Translations under genes and position numbers: made by a program
Notes under the pieces: generated by a model
What the model saw: the letters and a program-made list of their open reading frames with translations, nothing else
The model's database searches: none
What the model was told of the DNA's origin: nothing
DNA from: Gnetum montanum
Lineage: Eukaryota > Streptophyta > Gnetopsida > Gnetales > Gnetaceae
NCBI GenBank assembly: GCA_015680685.1
Contig: MNCI01002813.1
Coordinates: 1,262,048-1,287,842, forward strand
Reading direction: 5' to 3'
Length of the DNA: 25,795 bases
Part shown: positions 1-11,199 of the stretch, piece after piece
Layout of the letters: the number at the start of each line of letters is the position of its first letter
How positions within the stretch are numbered: position 1 is the stretch's first letter

Positions 1-663
1 CAGTTTTCTTTTGTGAATTAATTAATAAGTGACTTGTGCTTTCCTTACTAGAAAACTACTTTCAAGCATGGGTAACATGTATTTCCAATGACATGGAAAT
101 GCAACACTTATCTAAGAACATGCTTCCATAAAAAGTAAAACATGAGTAATTATATAAACAAATGAAGTAGTAAGACTCATAGAAGAAGTGCAAGGAATTA
201 GTAAATTCCCTTGATTTCATACACTTTTTATTCCCTCTTGGTCCTTTCCCCTTTCCTCAAAACATAAGAATCATTAGTTTAATTTATTTTTGATATAAGA
301 AGTACCATATGACTTTAATGGTGAAGACCTCTTATTTGTAGAAAGTGAAGGGATGGATGGCATGGTATCACTACTATATATAACTATCTTTCCAATCATC
401 TTGATAGCATAGGACACTATCCAAACAACCATGTTAGCCTGTACATAAACTATAATTTTTATTAATGCAAATGAAAATTATAAGTAAAAGAATTAAAATG
501 TAAAAAAGTAAATGACTTAAAGTAAAATAAATAGAAATAGTAAAAAAAATAAAATTTTTTTGAAGAAATGGGAATTATATGAAGAACATGAGAAATAAAA
601 AGAAAGGTGTAAATCAAAAAGGGTGAAATTTATGTCCTCCAAAAATGTCAAGTCATATGGATA
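1..663 (-). repeat. Accessory 3' region of element A (partial)
   Basis: This stretch has no ORF of note. It is a diverged copy of 16847-17635 in element B. The shared landmarks are a 'ttcaagcatgggtaacat' block near 62-79 and 16846-16863, a 'ggatggcatgg' block near 354-364 and 17370-17380, and the purine tract at the right end. It lies between integrase and the 3' LTR of the element. In copy C the equivalent stretch would lie beyond the right edge of the window. Confidence 0.6.
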
Positions 664-671
664 TCTCCCCC
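664..671 (-). other. Polypurine-tract-like site after integrase, element A
   Basis: On the minus strand this is GGGGGAGA inside a longer purine-rich block that also contains ctcctcc complements at about 686-692. The same arrangement occurs at 17637-17644 in copy B. In LTR retrotransposons such tracts prime plus-strand DNA synthesis. Here the LTR is not adjacent, so this would be an internal tract rather than the one at the LTR edge. Confidence 0.5.
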
Positions 672-819
672 ATGGCTGGGTGGATGGAGGAGATATGAAA
701 AATCAAGTAGGCTTGACCTTGTATTGAGGCTTTGTTATTGTCCTTGGTTATTTGGAAGGCCTTAAAAGGTTTCACTTATATATTTACCAAGATTAACTTC
801 CTTGGATAATCAGGGTGAT

Positions 820-1800
820 AGTTCTTTATAACACCTAAATGCAAATAATAATATAATTTTCTTTCCATAATGTTTGAAATTTCATTCATTAAGGTACATG
901 TGTGGGGTTTCAAGAGAGAACATTATTCTATAGTTGAAAGTCCACTTTGTGTATTCTAGTGTCATAGCATTGATTGGTTTATGCCTTGTACACTTCATTT
1001 ATCATAAGAGCCACTCTTCATTTTTCATCTAGCATGTTGAGGATCATTAGTCTTTTTTTTTTTTGCTAGGCATATTTTAATATCAAGGTCATAGGTGGTG
1101 TTTAGTGTGTGGAGTTGAACTTGGATAGGAAGTTTTGGTAATGTGTCATGTACTAGTTTATAGGACAGGTAACCTATAGGAAGTTTCTATGTGATGCAAC
1201 AAGCCCATAAGGCATTATTCAATTTAGTGCTCCACTCTTTTTTATGTTTGCTAATAGTCCTAGTTAGGATTCATGTAATCTCCCTATTTGTCATCTCAAC
1301 TTGATCATTGGCTTGGGGTGATAGGGTGATATAAGTTTATGTTCTACACCCAAGCATCTCATCAACTTTATAAATGTAATATCTATAAATGGGTTTTATT
1401 ATATAAAATTAGTGTCTACAACACACTAAATCTATTTACCACCTATTGTTGAAAGAATCAAGCTACTATTATGGAAGTACAACCGGTAACAACTACAACC
1501 TTTACTTGTTTTGTACAAAAGTCTATAATAACAATGACATAGGATTTTCCATTATACATGGGAGAAATATGACCCATGAAGTTGGTTTACCATAGATCAA
1601 AAGAATCTAATTACTAAATCCACTATTGGGACCATTTCATCTTGGCCATCATTCCTACATCCCTTTGATAGTGTGCACAAGAGTGAGCAAAGTAATGGAC
1701 ATCCTGAAAGATCATTGGTTAAAAATATCCTACCATAAGGAACTTTATGATTGTTCTCCTCCCAACATAATGGCTTCCATAATGGCCCTCATAAGCATCT
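820..1800 (-). pseudogene. Integrase remnant, element A
   Basis: The product would have inserted the cDNA into host DNA. Several integrase signatures can be read on the minus strand in different frames. These are a zinc-binding segment near 1640-1710 reading FAHSCAHYQRD (family form C-x2-C-Q-R), a core segment near 1505-1585 reading FMGHISPMYNGKSYVIVII, and a segment near 1275-1370 reading LGVEHKLISPYHP. A frameshift then leads to ANDQVEMTNREI, which matches the usual YHPQ..GQ.E..NRE motif. The C-terminal part near 820-1060 aligns with 17860-18060 of copy B. At least two frameshifts and several stops interrupt it. Confidence 0.8.
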
Positions 1801-1849
1801 TGCAAAATCCTTGATTAATCTTCATATGGTATGTACTATCATACCAAGT

Positions 1850-2690
1850 CATTAACACAAACTTTCTAAAGGTTGCTCTCTATCTTCATGTAATGTTTAA
1901 CATGGTGAAGGAGCTATTTCTTTTTCCTCCAATACCATTTAGCAAGTATTTCTTGTGTGAGTATATATAAAAAGAAATTGACATACTAAGTTATGGATCC
2001 TTAAGTTATATCCATAGTTATCTTAGCAATAATAAGTTCATCATGGAATTAATTGGAAAGGGACTCTTCATCAACCTTGTTATCCCATATTAATTAAGAT
2101 AGATGATCAGTAACCATATTCTCCATTCCCTTTCTATCCATCATTATATGATCAATCTCTTTCAAGATTACTAGCCACTATATGATACAAGGAATAACTA
2201 TGGGTTTGTTCATTAGCAAACAAATGGCACTCTGGTTGGTGTGCACAAAGACTAGGGATGCAAGCACATAATACTTGAATTTTTCTAGAGTGTACATGAC
2301 TACCATTAATTCTTTATCTATGTTGGTGTATTTTAGTTATACATCTGCAATGCTTTTGCTTACATAATAGATTTAGTATTGATATTTCTAATCATACAAT
2401 TATGGTTTCACTACTTTAAAGTAAATTTGGATGCATCTATCATGATGTGGAATAATTTGAACTAGTCTAGTTCTTGTAGAATTGGAGTTTCTACAAGCTT
2501 CTACTTAAAGAGTTACAATGTCTACTCACATCCCTTAGTCCATTTGAATAGAACAACCTTCTTTGTTAATTCTACTAATGGTTTGAAAATCTAGGAAAAG
2601 TTTTCAATGAATCTACTATAGTAATTGGTGTGTCCAAAGAAGGATCTAACATCTTTAACAATCTATTTTTGTCATGTGATTCCTAGGATC
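1850..2690 (-). pseudogene. RNase H region remnant, element A
   Basis: RNase H removes the RNA strand during reverse transcription. On the minus strand near 2240-2335 the frame reads IDKELMVVMYTLEKFKYYV and, a little further on, VFVHTNQSAICLLMNK. These match the gypsy RNase H pattern of a TEKELLAVV-like block followed by HTDH. The usual Asp of that second motif appears as Asn here. The RT-to-RNase H connection near 2600-2660 reads VRSFFGHTNYY, the standard gypsy motif. This domain is absent from copy B. Confidence 0.75.
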
Positions 2691-3680
2691 ATCCTTATCT
2701 TCTCTAGGTCTACCTTAATGCCTTTGTCTAAAATTTAATGTCCCAAGACAATGTCCACCTAGACCATCAAATGGCTCTTTTGCTAATTTATCTTAAGGTT
2801 ATTTTTCATGCATTGCTTCAAAACCTACTTAAGATGATCTAGTGCCTATTTAAAATATACTTCATAGGTGGAGAAGTCATCCATGAAGACCTCTAGACCA
2901 CTACCAATCTACTACTAAAAGATGCTAAGGACAAGGAGTTGAAAGGCAATAAGCATATTACATAGGCCAAAGTACATCTTTCTATATTCAAAGATTTCCC
3001 TAAGACTTGTGAATGTTATTTTGTGTTAATCCTTTAGACCTGTATAAATTTGATTATAACCATTATAATTATCCAAAAAGCTATAATAGTAGTGCCCTAC
3101 GATGTTTTCCAACACCTAATTCATAAATTATAGAAGAAAATGATATTTAAAAGTAGCTATGTTTAGTAGTCTAAAGTTAATACAAATCCTCCAGTGCCAA
3201 ACTTTCTTTGACGTAATGACAAGTGGACATATGCACTTACTATCCATTATAGGATAAATCAATCCTACTTTCTTTTTCACTTTCTTTATAACAATTTATT
3301 TTAGTTTGAGATTTAACCTCTACTACAACTATGTCTTGGGCTTGATGGTAGAATCTATGTAGATTTTATGCTAGCATATGCATGAATCAATTCTTGTAAT
3401 TTCATCATATGACTAGGTAAATGTTGTTGGCCACTTTTTTACTACTTTTGGTAACTTTAAATTGTGTTCCTTTGTGAGTTGGTGATTGGTAATTACTAGT
3501 TTGCCATTGTTAAGGAACATGTACTCTAAATATTTCATTAATGTTTTTAGTTCTAAGAACTCTGGTTTAGAGGTTTCTCGAATTTCCAACTCTCCACAAT
3601 CTTCTTTTTCTTTCTTTCTAAATTTTTTACTTAAGAGTTCATGTTTAATCTACTCCATTTCATCCATCTTATTAATTTAG
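2690..3680 (-). pseudogene. Reverse transcriptase remnant, element A
   Basis: The catalytic block at 2870-2890 on the minus strand still encodes VFMDDFS, the gypsy form of the YXDD motif, though the surroundings are full of stops. The block near 3170-3215 corresponds to the GKWRVCIDFR segment of copy B, and 2690-2790 corresponds to the RT C-terminal segment at 18160-18270. The frame changes repeatedly, so no protein is possible. The identification comes mainly from alignment with the much clearer RT of copy B. Confidence 0.8.
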
Positions 3681-3719
3681 GTGCTTATGAGAATTTTTGT
3701 TGGTTCCAAGTACATCATT

Positions 3720-4345
3720 GCATGAGAGCCATTATTTAATTCCAACCATTAGGTGCCTTCCTATTTTGTAGTTTTTGCATATAAACATCTTTGGGTGTTG
3801 ATTGGGTTGGTACATGACTTGTATGTTGTGATTATTCTTCTTCTAACGATCCCTATTTTATACATACAATCTCATCCCATGTCACTTTATGTGATACATG
3901 GAACTCGCTTCTTCTTGATCTTGCCAAATTCATTTTCCTTAAATATTACCAAGGAAGGATCTCTAATTCCTAACTTGGCATCAATGATGCTTAACCAAGA
4001 TCTTGCCATGATGATGATAATATTTCCTTTGCAATTATCAACATGGATGACTAGAAAACTTGCTAGATATGACCAATCACTGATAGTGGTTATAATTTAC
4101 TTCATAATTCCAACAAAATAGTGATTGATTGATTTACAAGCTCTAACATGATATTGAATTATTTAAGTTTAGGCTACTTCCATGCCTTTTACATATCTTG
4201 TGAAGTTTTATTAACTCTAGAACTTAAGACTAGTAAATCTCTACATGGTTCATTTATGGAAGCTGCAAATAAATCAAGGGACTTCTTGGATCAGTTCTCT
4301 TTGTGGGAAAATTTCTTACCTTTATCCATTCAATTACTACATATG
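3720..4345 (-). pseudogene. Aspartic protease and linker remnant, element A
   Basis: This interval aligns block by block with 19200-19735 of copy B, where a DLGSSVNLI active-site motif is readable. In A the motif region near 4215-4235 is degraded, and only the downstream PKLK/FNIML-like stretch near 4150-4180 survives. The plus-strand reading frames of 122 and 68 codons in this area are shadows of the antisense protease and linker, with no coding signature of their own. Confidence 0.6.
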
Positions 4346-5930
4346 TCAACATGATAGTTTTTATATTCAAGGATCTTTGATTTAAAGGCAACTCATTGGA
4401 TATTTTAGGGATCATTTGGGTTGCATTCACAACCATGGATTCTTGTCATGGTTTTGGTGGAATTTTTTACCTAAAGAATGGTCTTTTTCAAGGCTTGTTC
4501 TTGGAAACACTTGAATTATCTTCTACCTATAAGTTCATGGCTTAGGTGTCATAATGTTGTTAAGGCTATGAAGGTATTTCACCTTACATTGATAGTGCAG
4601 GATGTGGAGGCATGATGTGGATGGTGTTGTAAATGATGAGAAGCATAAGTGCAAGGAGATTCAACATGTGAAATGGAATATCTATGGTACTTTGAAGGAT
4701 GATAATGATAGATGGATGTGTGGGAAGTGGAGCCACTAGGAGACATAGGTTGTTGGACATAGTATCCATATGGGTTTGACTATCAATAGGGATATTGCTT
4801 TCTTGGTGGTGGCATCTTCCAAGGACTATCGATCATGCCACTACGAGTAGTAGACTTGAGATTGAGGTGGCACCCCACTTGGATAGTAATTTTATCAATA
4901 GAATGATTACCTATGGTTGCCTTGAGAATAAGGCAACCTCCAAGGTGCTTAGCTTTTTACAAACTATAGGTTCAGGTCATAAACCCTAGAATCCTATAAG
5001 TATGACATTATTGAGTAAGAGTTCTTATGATATTCATACTAATAAATGTCATAGTCATGATCATCTGATTTCTACTCTACAAAATTCTCAATTGCAATTT
5101 ATTTTCCCTTCTAATAATAATAGTCCTTTCCTATGTCTTTATTTTTTCTCCTATCCTTATCTTTGGCTCTTCCTAGTTTCACATTTTTATTTATGATCTT
5201 CAATGTAGTTTAAAGCTTTTCATCAATGGAGTCTTAGATATTATCAACCCTAGCCAATATTTTACTCATAGACTTTTGGATCAGTAAGGTATTTCTTTGC
5301 ATTACCTCCTCTAGTGATGCTCCTTTATCTAGTTCATGGATATGATCCTTCTTTTGTGGATGGAGGGGTCGCTCTTGTATTTCTTTGCATTTTATTTTAT
5401 TTTTTTCAATTTCTCTACTTTCTTTGCTACTTGATCACTAAGCCTTTGGATCTGATGAACTCTCATCTCTAATAGTCTCCCTTGGGTATAAACCTTAAGA
5501 GTTTTGATGGTTTTATTTTGGACTCCATATATGACATGACACAATTCCTTTCTTTAAGAGAAGCCATGGCATGGACATCTATGAAATAGAGAATAGTACC
5601 TACCAAAGATTAAATCAAGGGATTCATGATTTTCTTGTCTCCACTATTGAATCTACATCTTCAAATTAAACACTCATGATTATGTTAAATAGTTCTAGCA
5701 TAGTACTCTATCTCCTAATGAACTCCAATTGTAAGGACTAGTACTAACTTTTAGCTTCTTTGATAAGTATCCTAGGAAAGAAATTTAGATTTTGCTAATC
5801 ATTTTCAATGTTTTTCAAGGCACAGACATCATCGAAGACTTGCAAGTGGTGTTAAGGATCAACATTTTACCCTTATTCAAACATAGAAATATTGTTTATG
5901 TCTAATCATTTAATCTAACTATCACTTTGA
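4345..5930 (-). pseudogene. Gag C-terminal part, element A
   Basis: On the minus strand this holds degenerate gag. Near 5380-5480 the frame reads MRVHQIQRLSDQVAKKVEK, an alpha-helical, charged stretch. Near 5000-5060 it reads YEYHKNSY, the position of the Gag zinc knuckle, with the cysteines lost. From 4580 to 4990 it aligns with the Pro/Gln/Tyr-rich segment of copy B, including the shared ccttggtggtggca block at 4801-4813. The right limit is where the plus-strand LINE fragment begins, and it is approximate. Confidence 0.6.
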
Positions 5931-6760
5931 TGCCTAGTGGGAATAGAAACTTCCTTTCAAATGTTGATCATACTTCTTATAAGAAACAATGATTCATCAT
6001 ATGCATCATGTTCTTCATAACCCCTATCATGACCATGCCTTTTGTGGTGTTTCTTATTATGCCTTCTTTAGTAAAGATGTTTCCCCTCTTCTTATGCTTG
6101 CTTACATTCTCTCATTTCATCCCATTTGTAACAACTTTCAACCAAGCATCAATGAAGTCATGCTTAGTGATCAACCTAGTTTGTCTACTTTATTTCTTTG
6201 CATTTGTGGGATGTCTTCAAATACTTGTTCTCTACTCTATTTGAAAGCTTTGACATGTAGTTATTTTCCAATACTAAGAACATAACTATGAGCTCTCTTC
6301 AGGTGTCAAATATCATATTCTCAAAGATGTCATTTTTTAACTACAACTTCAAGCAGACAAGCTTTCAGTGAAAGCTAAACAATTAATTTTCTTTCTATAG
6401 TATAAATTTATTTTTGTTTTGGAGGCTCAAGGATAGGAATCTTTCAAATTTTATTTCCATTTGTTCATTCTCTCTAATTTATGTATTCTTGTTTGTTTAG
6501 AAAGAGTTTCCTCTTTCTCTTTACAAGAAACTCTTTAATAGGAAGTGAAAACCCATGGGGGTACTTCTGAATAAGGGCAAGGCCTAATCCTTTTCCTACC
6601 CTAGAGGGGAGATCTTTCAAGATTTGTTGTAAGGATAAAAACCTAGAAGACATCCCAAAAACTTTTTGGCTTTTCCTTTTGAATTTTTCTTCAATGATTT
6701 AATGTACTCTATTTTTTAGATATTTTTATTTATTTTTGAGATCTAATATACCTCATTCTC
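5930..6760 (+). mobile_element. LINE 3' fragment, plus strand, inside element A gag
   Basis: From about 6120 to 6740 this is a close match to the reverse complement of about 9390-9980, the 3' end of the long minus-strand LINE. The shared peptide is the clearest sign: NNFQPSINEVMLSDQP here against NNFQLSINEVILDDQP there. Further shared blocks are 'ggaggctcaaggat' at 6421-6434 and the 'aatgtact' tail near 6705. Upstream, to about 5930, the match is weak and would cover the RT-linked zinc finger. The fragment is 5'-truncated, as is usual for LINEs, and splits gag of element A, so it arrived after A. I could not identify a poly(A) tail or target duplication. Confidence 0.75.
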
Positions 6761-6769
6761 TCCTTCTAT

Positions 6770-7515
6770 CTCTATAATAACCCCTTGTATCTCCTCATTC
6801 TTGTCTACAATCATTGCCTCTTTGGTCCTAATCATGTTTACCCTTGTTACAACTTGCCAATAAATATGAGGATGAGGATGGAAACTCAAGAGAGTTATGC
6901 TAATGTGCTTTTCTTCTTTGGTTCCTTTATTATTTTCATAATTGCTAATTGGAATACCTTAGCCATGAAGTCCCTTTAGGTCTGGATCTAACTCTACCCT
7001 TGCTTTGATTACTTACCAAGATTGAATGCAATTAGAAATGACTTGCTTCATCTCCACCAAAGGAAGGAGGACCTTGCTGTTGATATTTATCTAACAACTA
7101 ATCTGTAACCTTCTTTTCTAAGTGTAATGTTAGTTGGATTAAGGCTCCTTTTCTTTTAATAGCTTTATGATGAGCCTTCATGAATTTTTCTTTTCAGAGT
7201 TGGGCCTCCATTGGTTGATAGTCACTAGAGTTGGACCTTCATGAATACTGCTTCAAGTCCCAATTTCATCAAAGATGATAATAATATTGATGGGATTACA
7301 TGATCAAGTAGCAACATTATGTTGTCCTCTAGGTCTCTCCATCATAGCTATTCATCCTAGTAAAGAATAAAGATGAAGAGCAGATAATAGGGATTCAAAT
7401 GTGTGTAGACAACTTTAATCTCTTAGGGTACATCATCTACATTTTTTCTTATCCTATCACATGATCTTATGGAGTCATTCATAGGTGGGGAATCATCCCT
7501 ATGAGAAGAAGACAT
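6770..7515 (-). pseudogene. Gag N-terminal part, element A
   Basis: A minus-strand ATG at 7515 lies about 140 nt downstream of the primer binding site, where gag should start. It opens MSSSHRDDSPPMNDSIRS and continues with one early stop into NPYYL and later a VIPSILLSSLMKLGLEAVF-like helical run. Near 6900-6970 the frame reads MAKVFQLAIMKIIKEPKKK. Frames change several times. The ATG was chosen from its spacing to the primer site and the continuity of the first roughly 45 codons. Confidence 0.55.
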
Positions 7516-7656
7516 CCTTCTAGTTTTTTTAAGTATACTTTGAATAAAATATTATTATTTTTTATATGATACGTTATTAGGAATATCATACAAAGATCAT
7601 TGAGGAGCTATAACGATCTTTGTTTGATTTTAGCTATGTAAAATACCAGCACAATA

Positions 7657-7674
7657 TCCCCAACAATGACACCA
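7657..7674 (-). other. Primer binding site, element A (tRNA-Asp type, decayed)
   Basis: The minus strand reads TGGTGTCATTGTTGGGGA, separated by one base from the LTR end at 7676. Athila/Tat-group plant elements typically carry TGGCGCCGTTGCCGGGGA, complementary to the 3' end of tRNA-Asp (recalled from family knowledge). The five differences are all C-to-T or G-to-A transitions, as expected from cytosine deamination. This site fixes the orientation of element A and shows that the LTR to its right is a 5' LTR. Confidence 0.8.
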
Positions 7675-7675
7675 A

Positions 7676-8473
7676 TGATGAGCACTAGAGTAGACCCTAC
7701 ATCTAACCATACAAACCATAAGCATTCATGTATAATTTGATCAAATTCTATGGATGAGGCTAGTAGGATGTCTTTAATACCTAATTGCAAGATTGTTGAT
7801 CATTATCTTCCCAATCGTAACTTATGTTAGCTCAAATGGTATGGCTAAGTGTAATTGAGATGTATGATGATTTTCATTATTAATTAAAATATTAAACTAA
7901 TTAATCTAACTATTGAAAAATAATCTAAACTATCTTAGCATAGAGCATCTATTCTCTACTTCCTATACACATCTTGGACATTAACTGACATTACTAGGTC
8001 TACCAAGTGTTCACTGTTGGGATTACCAAACACTAGTACATATGCTTGAAATGGCCGTGCCCATACATGTATGTTTAAGTACAAAATAATGAAATACTTA
8101 ACTAATAATATGGAAAAGTAAATAAACACTAAGAATAAAATCCAAGACAATAAATCAAAGTGCTAGTTTAAATGTTGCAATAGAGAAAAAAAATCTTGAT
8201 TTTATTGCCTCCATGCAGTTTTGTCTAGATACATAGTACACTCAAATAAAACTCCATACAATTTGTTTAATTCATGCTACATGTGCTCAAAGGGGAAATT
8301 AATCTAACTTTCAAGAAATAAAATTTCAAGAGTTTGACTAGTAAATGATCGAGAGGTACCATAAATGTAGTGGGTGCGCACATTTATATAGGCAAAACAT
8401 AAGACAATGTCAATGCATAGCAGCGATAAGGCTACATCAATGCATACCTATTGACATAGTTGACTGACTCACA
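7676..8473 (-). repeat. 5' LTR of element A
   Basis: It starts TGATGAG on the plus strand, next to the primer site, and ends near CTCACA at about 8473. The length of about 798 bp equals that of the LTR of copy C. Internal landmarks shared with copies B and C are an 'aaccatac' block near 7705, 'cttccca' near 7810, 'acacatcttggac' at 7967-7979 and 'ggattaccaa' at 8019-8028. A TATA box lies near its U3 end. The right edge is approximate because the terminal bases have changed. No purine tract follows it on the right, which fits a 5' LTR. Confidence 0.85.
8383..8390 (-). promoter_or_regulatory. TATA box in LTR of element A
   Basis: The minus strand reads CTATATAAATG here, about 83 bases inside the U3 edge. 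LTRs B and C have TATA boxes in corresponding positions (15453-15460 and 21441-21450). Transcription would run leftward into the element. Confidence 0.65.
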
Positions 8474-9100
8474 TTTCATTAATTTCTTCTAAAGATATTG
8501 ATGCAACCAAGATACTTCATTTTGTTCTTCTTGATGATGTATAGAAATTATTGGGAGCAAATCTTACATCACAATACGTATTCCTTCAAATTTTAAGTTA
8601 AGTCAAAGTTTTTCTTCATAATTAAATGATGTGATGCAAAAATATGACATTCAAGTCATCCAAGCCAAGTATTATTCTTATTTTTCTTCATTTGTTACCC
8701 TAGATAATGTTGTAATGGTGTAGCATGTCCTAGATATAGAATCTTTTATATATAGGCATGTAGTGTTGATCATTCATAAGTGGACTTCAAATTTTAATGT
8801 CTAATTTAAAGAATATTTTTAAGTTCCATATTTTATCAAGATATTTAATATTTTTTTGATTTTTTAAAAATTTTAGCAAGAAATTATTCATCTTCTTGGT
8901 CCTATTAAGCATATGAGATTTATTTCCACACCATTTGGTTTTTGTAAATAGGCTTTTCTTTTTGTTGAAATTGATATTCTTAATTCTAAAAAGTAATTGG
9001 TTCTACAAGTAGATGAAAAAACTTATTTAATCAATTACATATGATAATCTTCCTAATTCTTGCAATTCTTATCATGGTGAATGACATTTGTTTCATGTCT
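8474..9100. other. Unassigned AT-rich spacer between element A and the LINE
   Basis: I see no gene, LTR end, tandem array or strong repeat match to the rest of the window in this stretch. It flanks the 5' LTR of element A and is either old host sequence or an unrecognisable repeat. Confidence 0.4.
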
Positions 9101-9389
9101 ATCATTTTTTTTCTTAAAAAAATATGTTAAAAGAAATAAGTGTTAAAACTAAGGATAAAAAATTTTAATATAATTTGAAGCACAAACAACAAAAAACTAA
9201 GTTAATGTGAATAACTATAATGCTTAAATGACAATAAAGGGACTATAGAAGATAGAAGCTTCTGTGAATACTTTTGCTTTATGAAGTATTGATTAGTTTG
9301 AATAAAATAGTATGTAAGGAAAATTTTTCTTTGTATAAAAGGGGGGCATTGGATTCCCAAAAAATGAATAATAATATTAAGAAAAAAGT

Positions 9390-10060
9390 ACATTAGATCA
9401 TTAGAGAGAGAGTCTAAAGAAAAAGCTCAATGATTTTGATCATGCCTTTTTAGATTTTCATTCTTACAATCAATCCTTAAAAAATCTTCCCTTTGGGGTA
9501 GGAAAAAAGATCATTTGTTGTCCTTATTCAAAAGAACCCTCATAAGTTTTCACCTCTTACTAAAAGAATTTTTCAAAAAATAAAGAGAAAATTAGCTCTA
9601 AAGAAAAAAAATACATCAATTAAAGATAAAGAACAAATAGAAATAAAAGCTAAAAGCTTCCCATCCTTGAGCCTCCAAAATAAAAAGAAAGTATTATGTA
9701 GAAAAAAAATTAACTATTCAACTTTTACTATGAAATTTTTTACTTAAAGTTGTAGCTAGAAAGCAACATCTTTGAGAATATGGTATTTGATACCTAAAAA
9801 AAAGTCATTATTATGCTCTTACTATTGGAAAGTAACTGCACATAGAAGCTTCCAAAGATGATAGAGAACAAGGAATCGAAGACAATTCCAAATGTAAAGA
9901 AATAAAGTAGAAAAAGTAGGTTGATCATCAAGAATGACTTCATTGATGCTTAGTTGAAAGTTATTACAAATTTGATATTTTCATTTCCAAGCATGATGAG
10001 CAACAAAACACTCAAAAAAACATGTAAAATTGGTCTTTACTTCTACAAAGATGACATTGA
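9390..10060 (-). pseudogene. LINE ORF2 C-terminus with RT-linked zinc finger
   Basis: The minus strand reads CHLCRSKDQFYMFF from about 10058, followed after a frame change by VLLLIMLG-like residues. This matches the zinc-binding domain that follows RT in plant L1 elements (C-x2-C ... H-x3-FF-x-C, then A..W). The segment downstream reads NNFQLSINEVILDDQP and is shared with the plus-strand LINE fragment at about 6120-6180. The role would be nucleic-acid binding during target-primed reverse transcription. Confidence 0.65.
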
Positions 10061-11199
10061 GGAGAAACATTTTTCATATGTTTAGGTTGAGTGCCAATAG
10101 GAAGACCTTGATCACTAAGACATGAAAAAAAATATATAAATTTTCAAAATTGTAGGAGCTCTCAAAATATCATTTATTTTCCTCATCTAAAAATGTGATG
10201 AAAATTGCATTTTCCAAGTCTTATTGAATTTATTATGAATAAAATAATTCTTTGTAATAATCTCATAAGAAGCTTTTAAATTAAAAAGAAAAACATATTT
10301 GCTATTCTTCCAAAAGATATCTAGAAAAGCCTAATGCAAATTATTGTCAACTTTAAATAAATCCTCTAGATTAGAAATTAATTTTTCAAATTTTTTTCCT
10401 TATTTCTATTCAAACCATAGAGGCTAGAAGCTTTATTTCATGCAATCCATTTATCATGCATANCTTGTCTTCCAAATTTGTTTAAGAATTAGAGAACCAT
10501 GAATAGAAATAGCCTAAGGAACAAGAAGATAGTGGAGAAAGTTATTAAAAGACCAATTGTTATTATTCTTAGGTTTTCCATGCATAAGTTTATTTCTTAA
10601 AACAAGTACTTAAATATCATCAACATTTCTAGCCTTGTTCCAACAAAAGGGGATGGGCTACATGAGTTCTTGTTTATCATTTGCCTTTATAAAAAGCTAG
10701 AACTTTATTCTAGGTGATGATATTGCATGTCATTTTTAGAGGATGCCTTAGTAAGTTTTTGCTCATTTTCCATAGTAACTAAGCCTCGTGACTATGGCAC
10801 ATTGCATTTAGGAAATGCCTTAGCATTTACAAAATCTAAAAAAGAACTCATCAATGAGATTTGACAAGGTTTTATAGCTAACCACCAACTTGATGCTAAT
10901 AGTTTTCCTTTTGTATTTGCGCTTGGGACTAGCATCCAAATATCATGTGCATTGACACACTTTACAATTCATTTTTCTTCAAGATAAATACCTTAGTTAT
11001 AACAATTAATAAAGTTAAGTCATTCATCTTTCTTACTACTAGTGCAAATATTCCAACCAACTCTAGGAAAACCTTTTCTACATTGCTTAGTAGACCAAGG
11101 AAACTAATAGATAATATGTTCAATTCTATCACAAGAAGTTCTATAAGGAGCCCAATAACTAGAGTAATAAACATGAGTTTTTGAAGCATTTTCTTAATA

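Larger units (their letters stand above)
1..8473 (-). mobile_element. Decayed Ty3/gypsy (Athila/Tat-like) LTR retrotransposon, copy A, 3' end off the window
   Basis: From right to left the minus strand reads 5' LTR, primer binding site, gag, protease, RT, RNase H, integrase, purine tract and an accessory 3' region, which is the normal gypsy order with integrase after RNase H. Each block aligns by eye with copy B. Frames are broken by many stops and indels, so no product is expected. It is the most AT-rich and most degraded copy. A LINE fragment of about 0.8 kb on the opposite strand interrupts gag. The 3' LTR is not in the window. The Athila/Tat assignment rests on the primer site and RT signatures and is an inference. 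Confidence 0.85.

Noticed and set aside
3486-4354. Plus-strand open frames of 64-122 codons
   Set aside because: They lie antisense to the protease, linker and RT of element A and show no family features. Open frames antisense to decayed coding sequence are common.
5989-6285. Possible small membrane protein on the plus strand
   Set aside because: The overlapping 98- and 78-codon frames look hydrophobic, but the region is the C-terminal part of the LINE ORF2, shown by its match to the minus-strand LINE near 9840-9980.
10463-10463. Ambiguous base n
   Set aside because: A single unresolved base inside the dead LINE. It affects no call.
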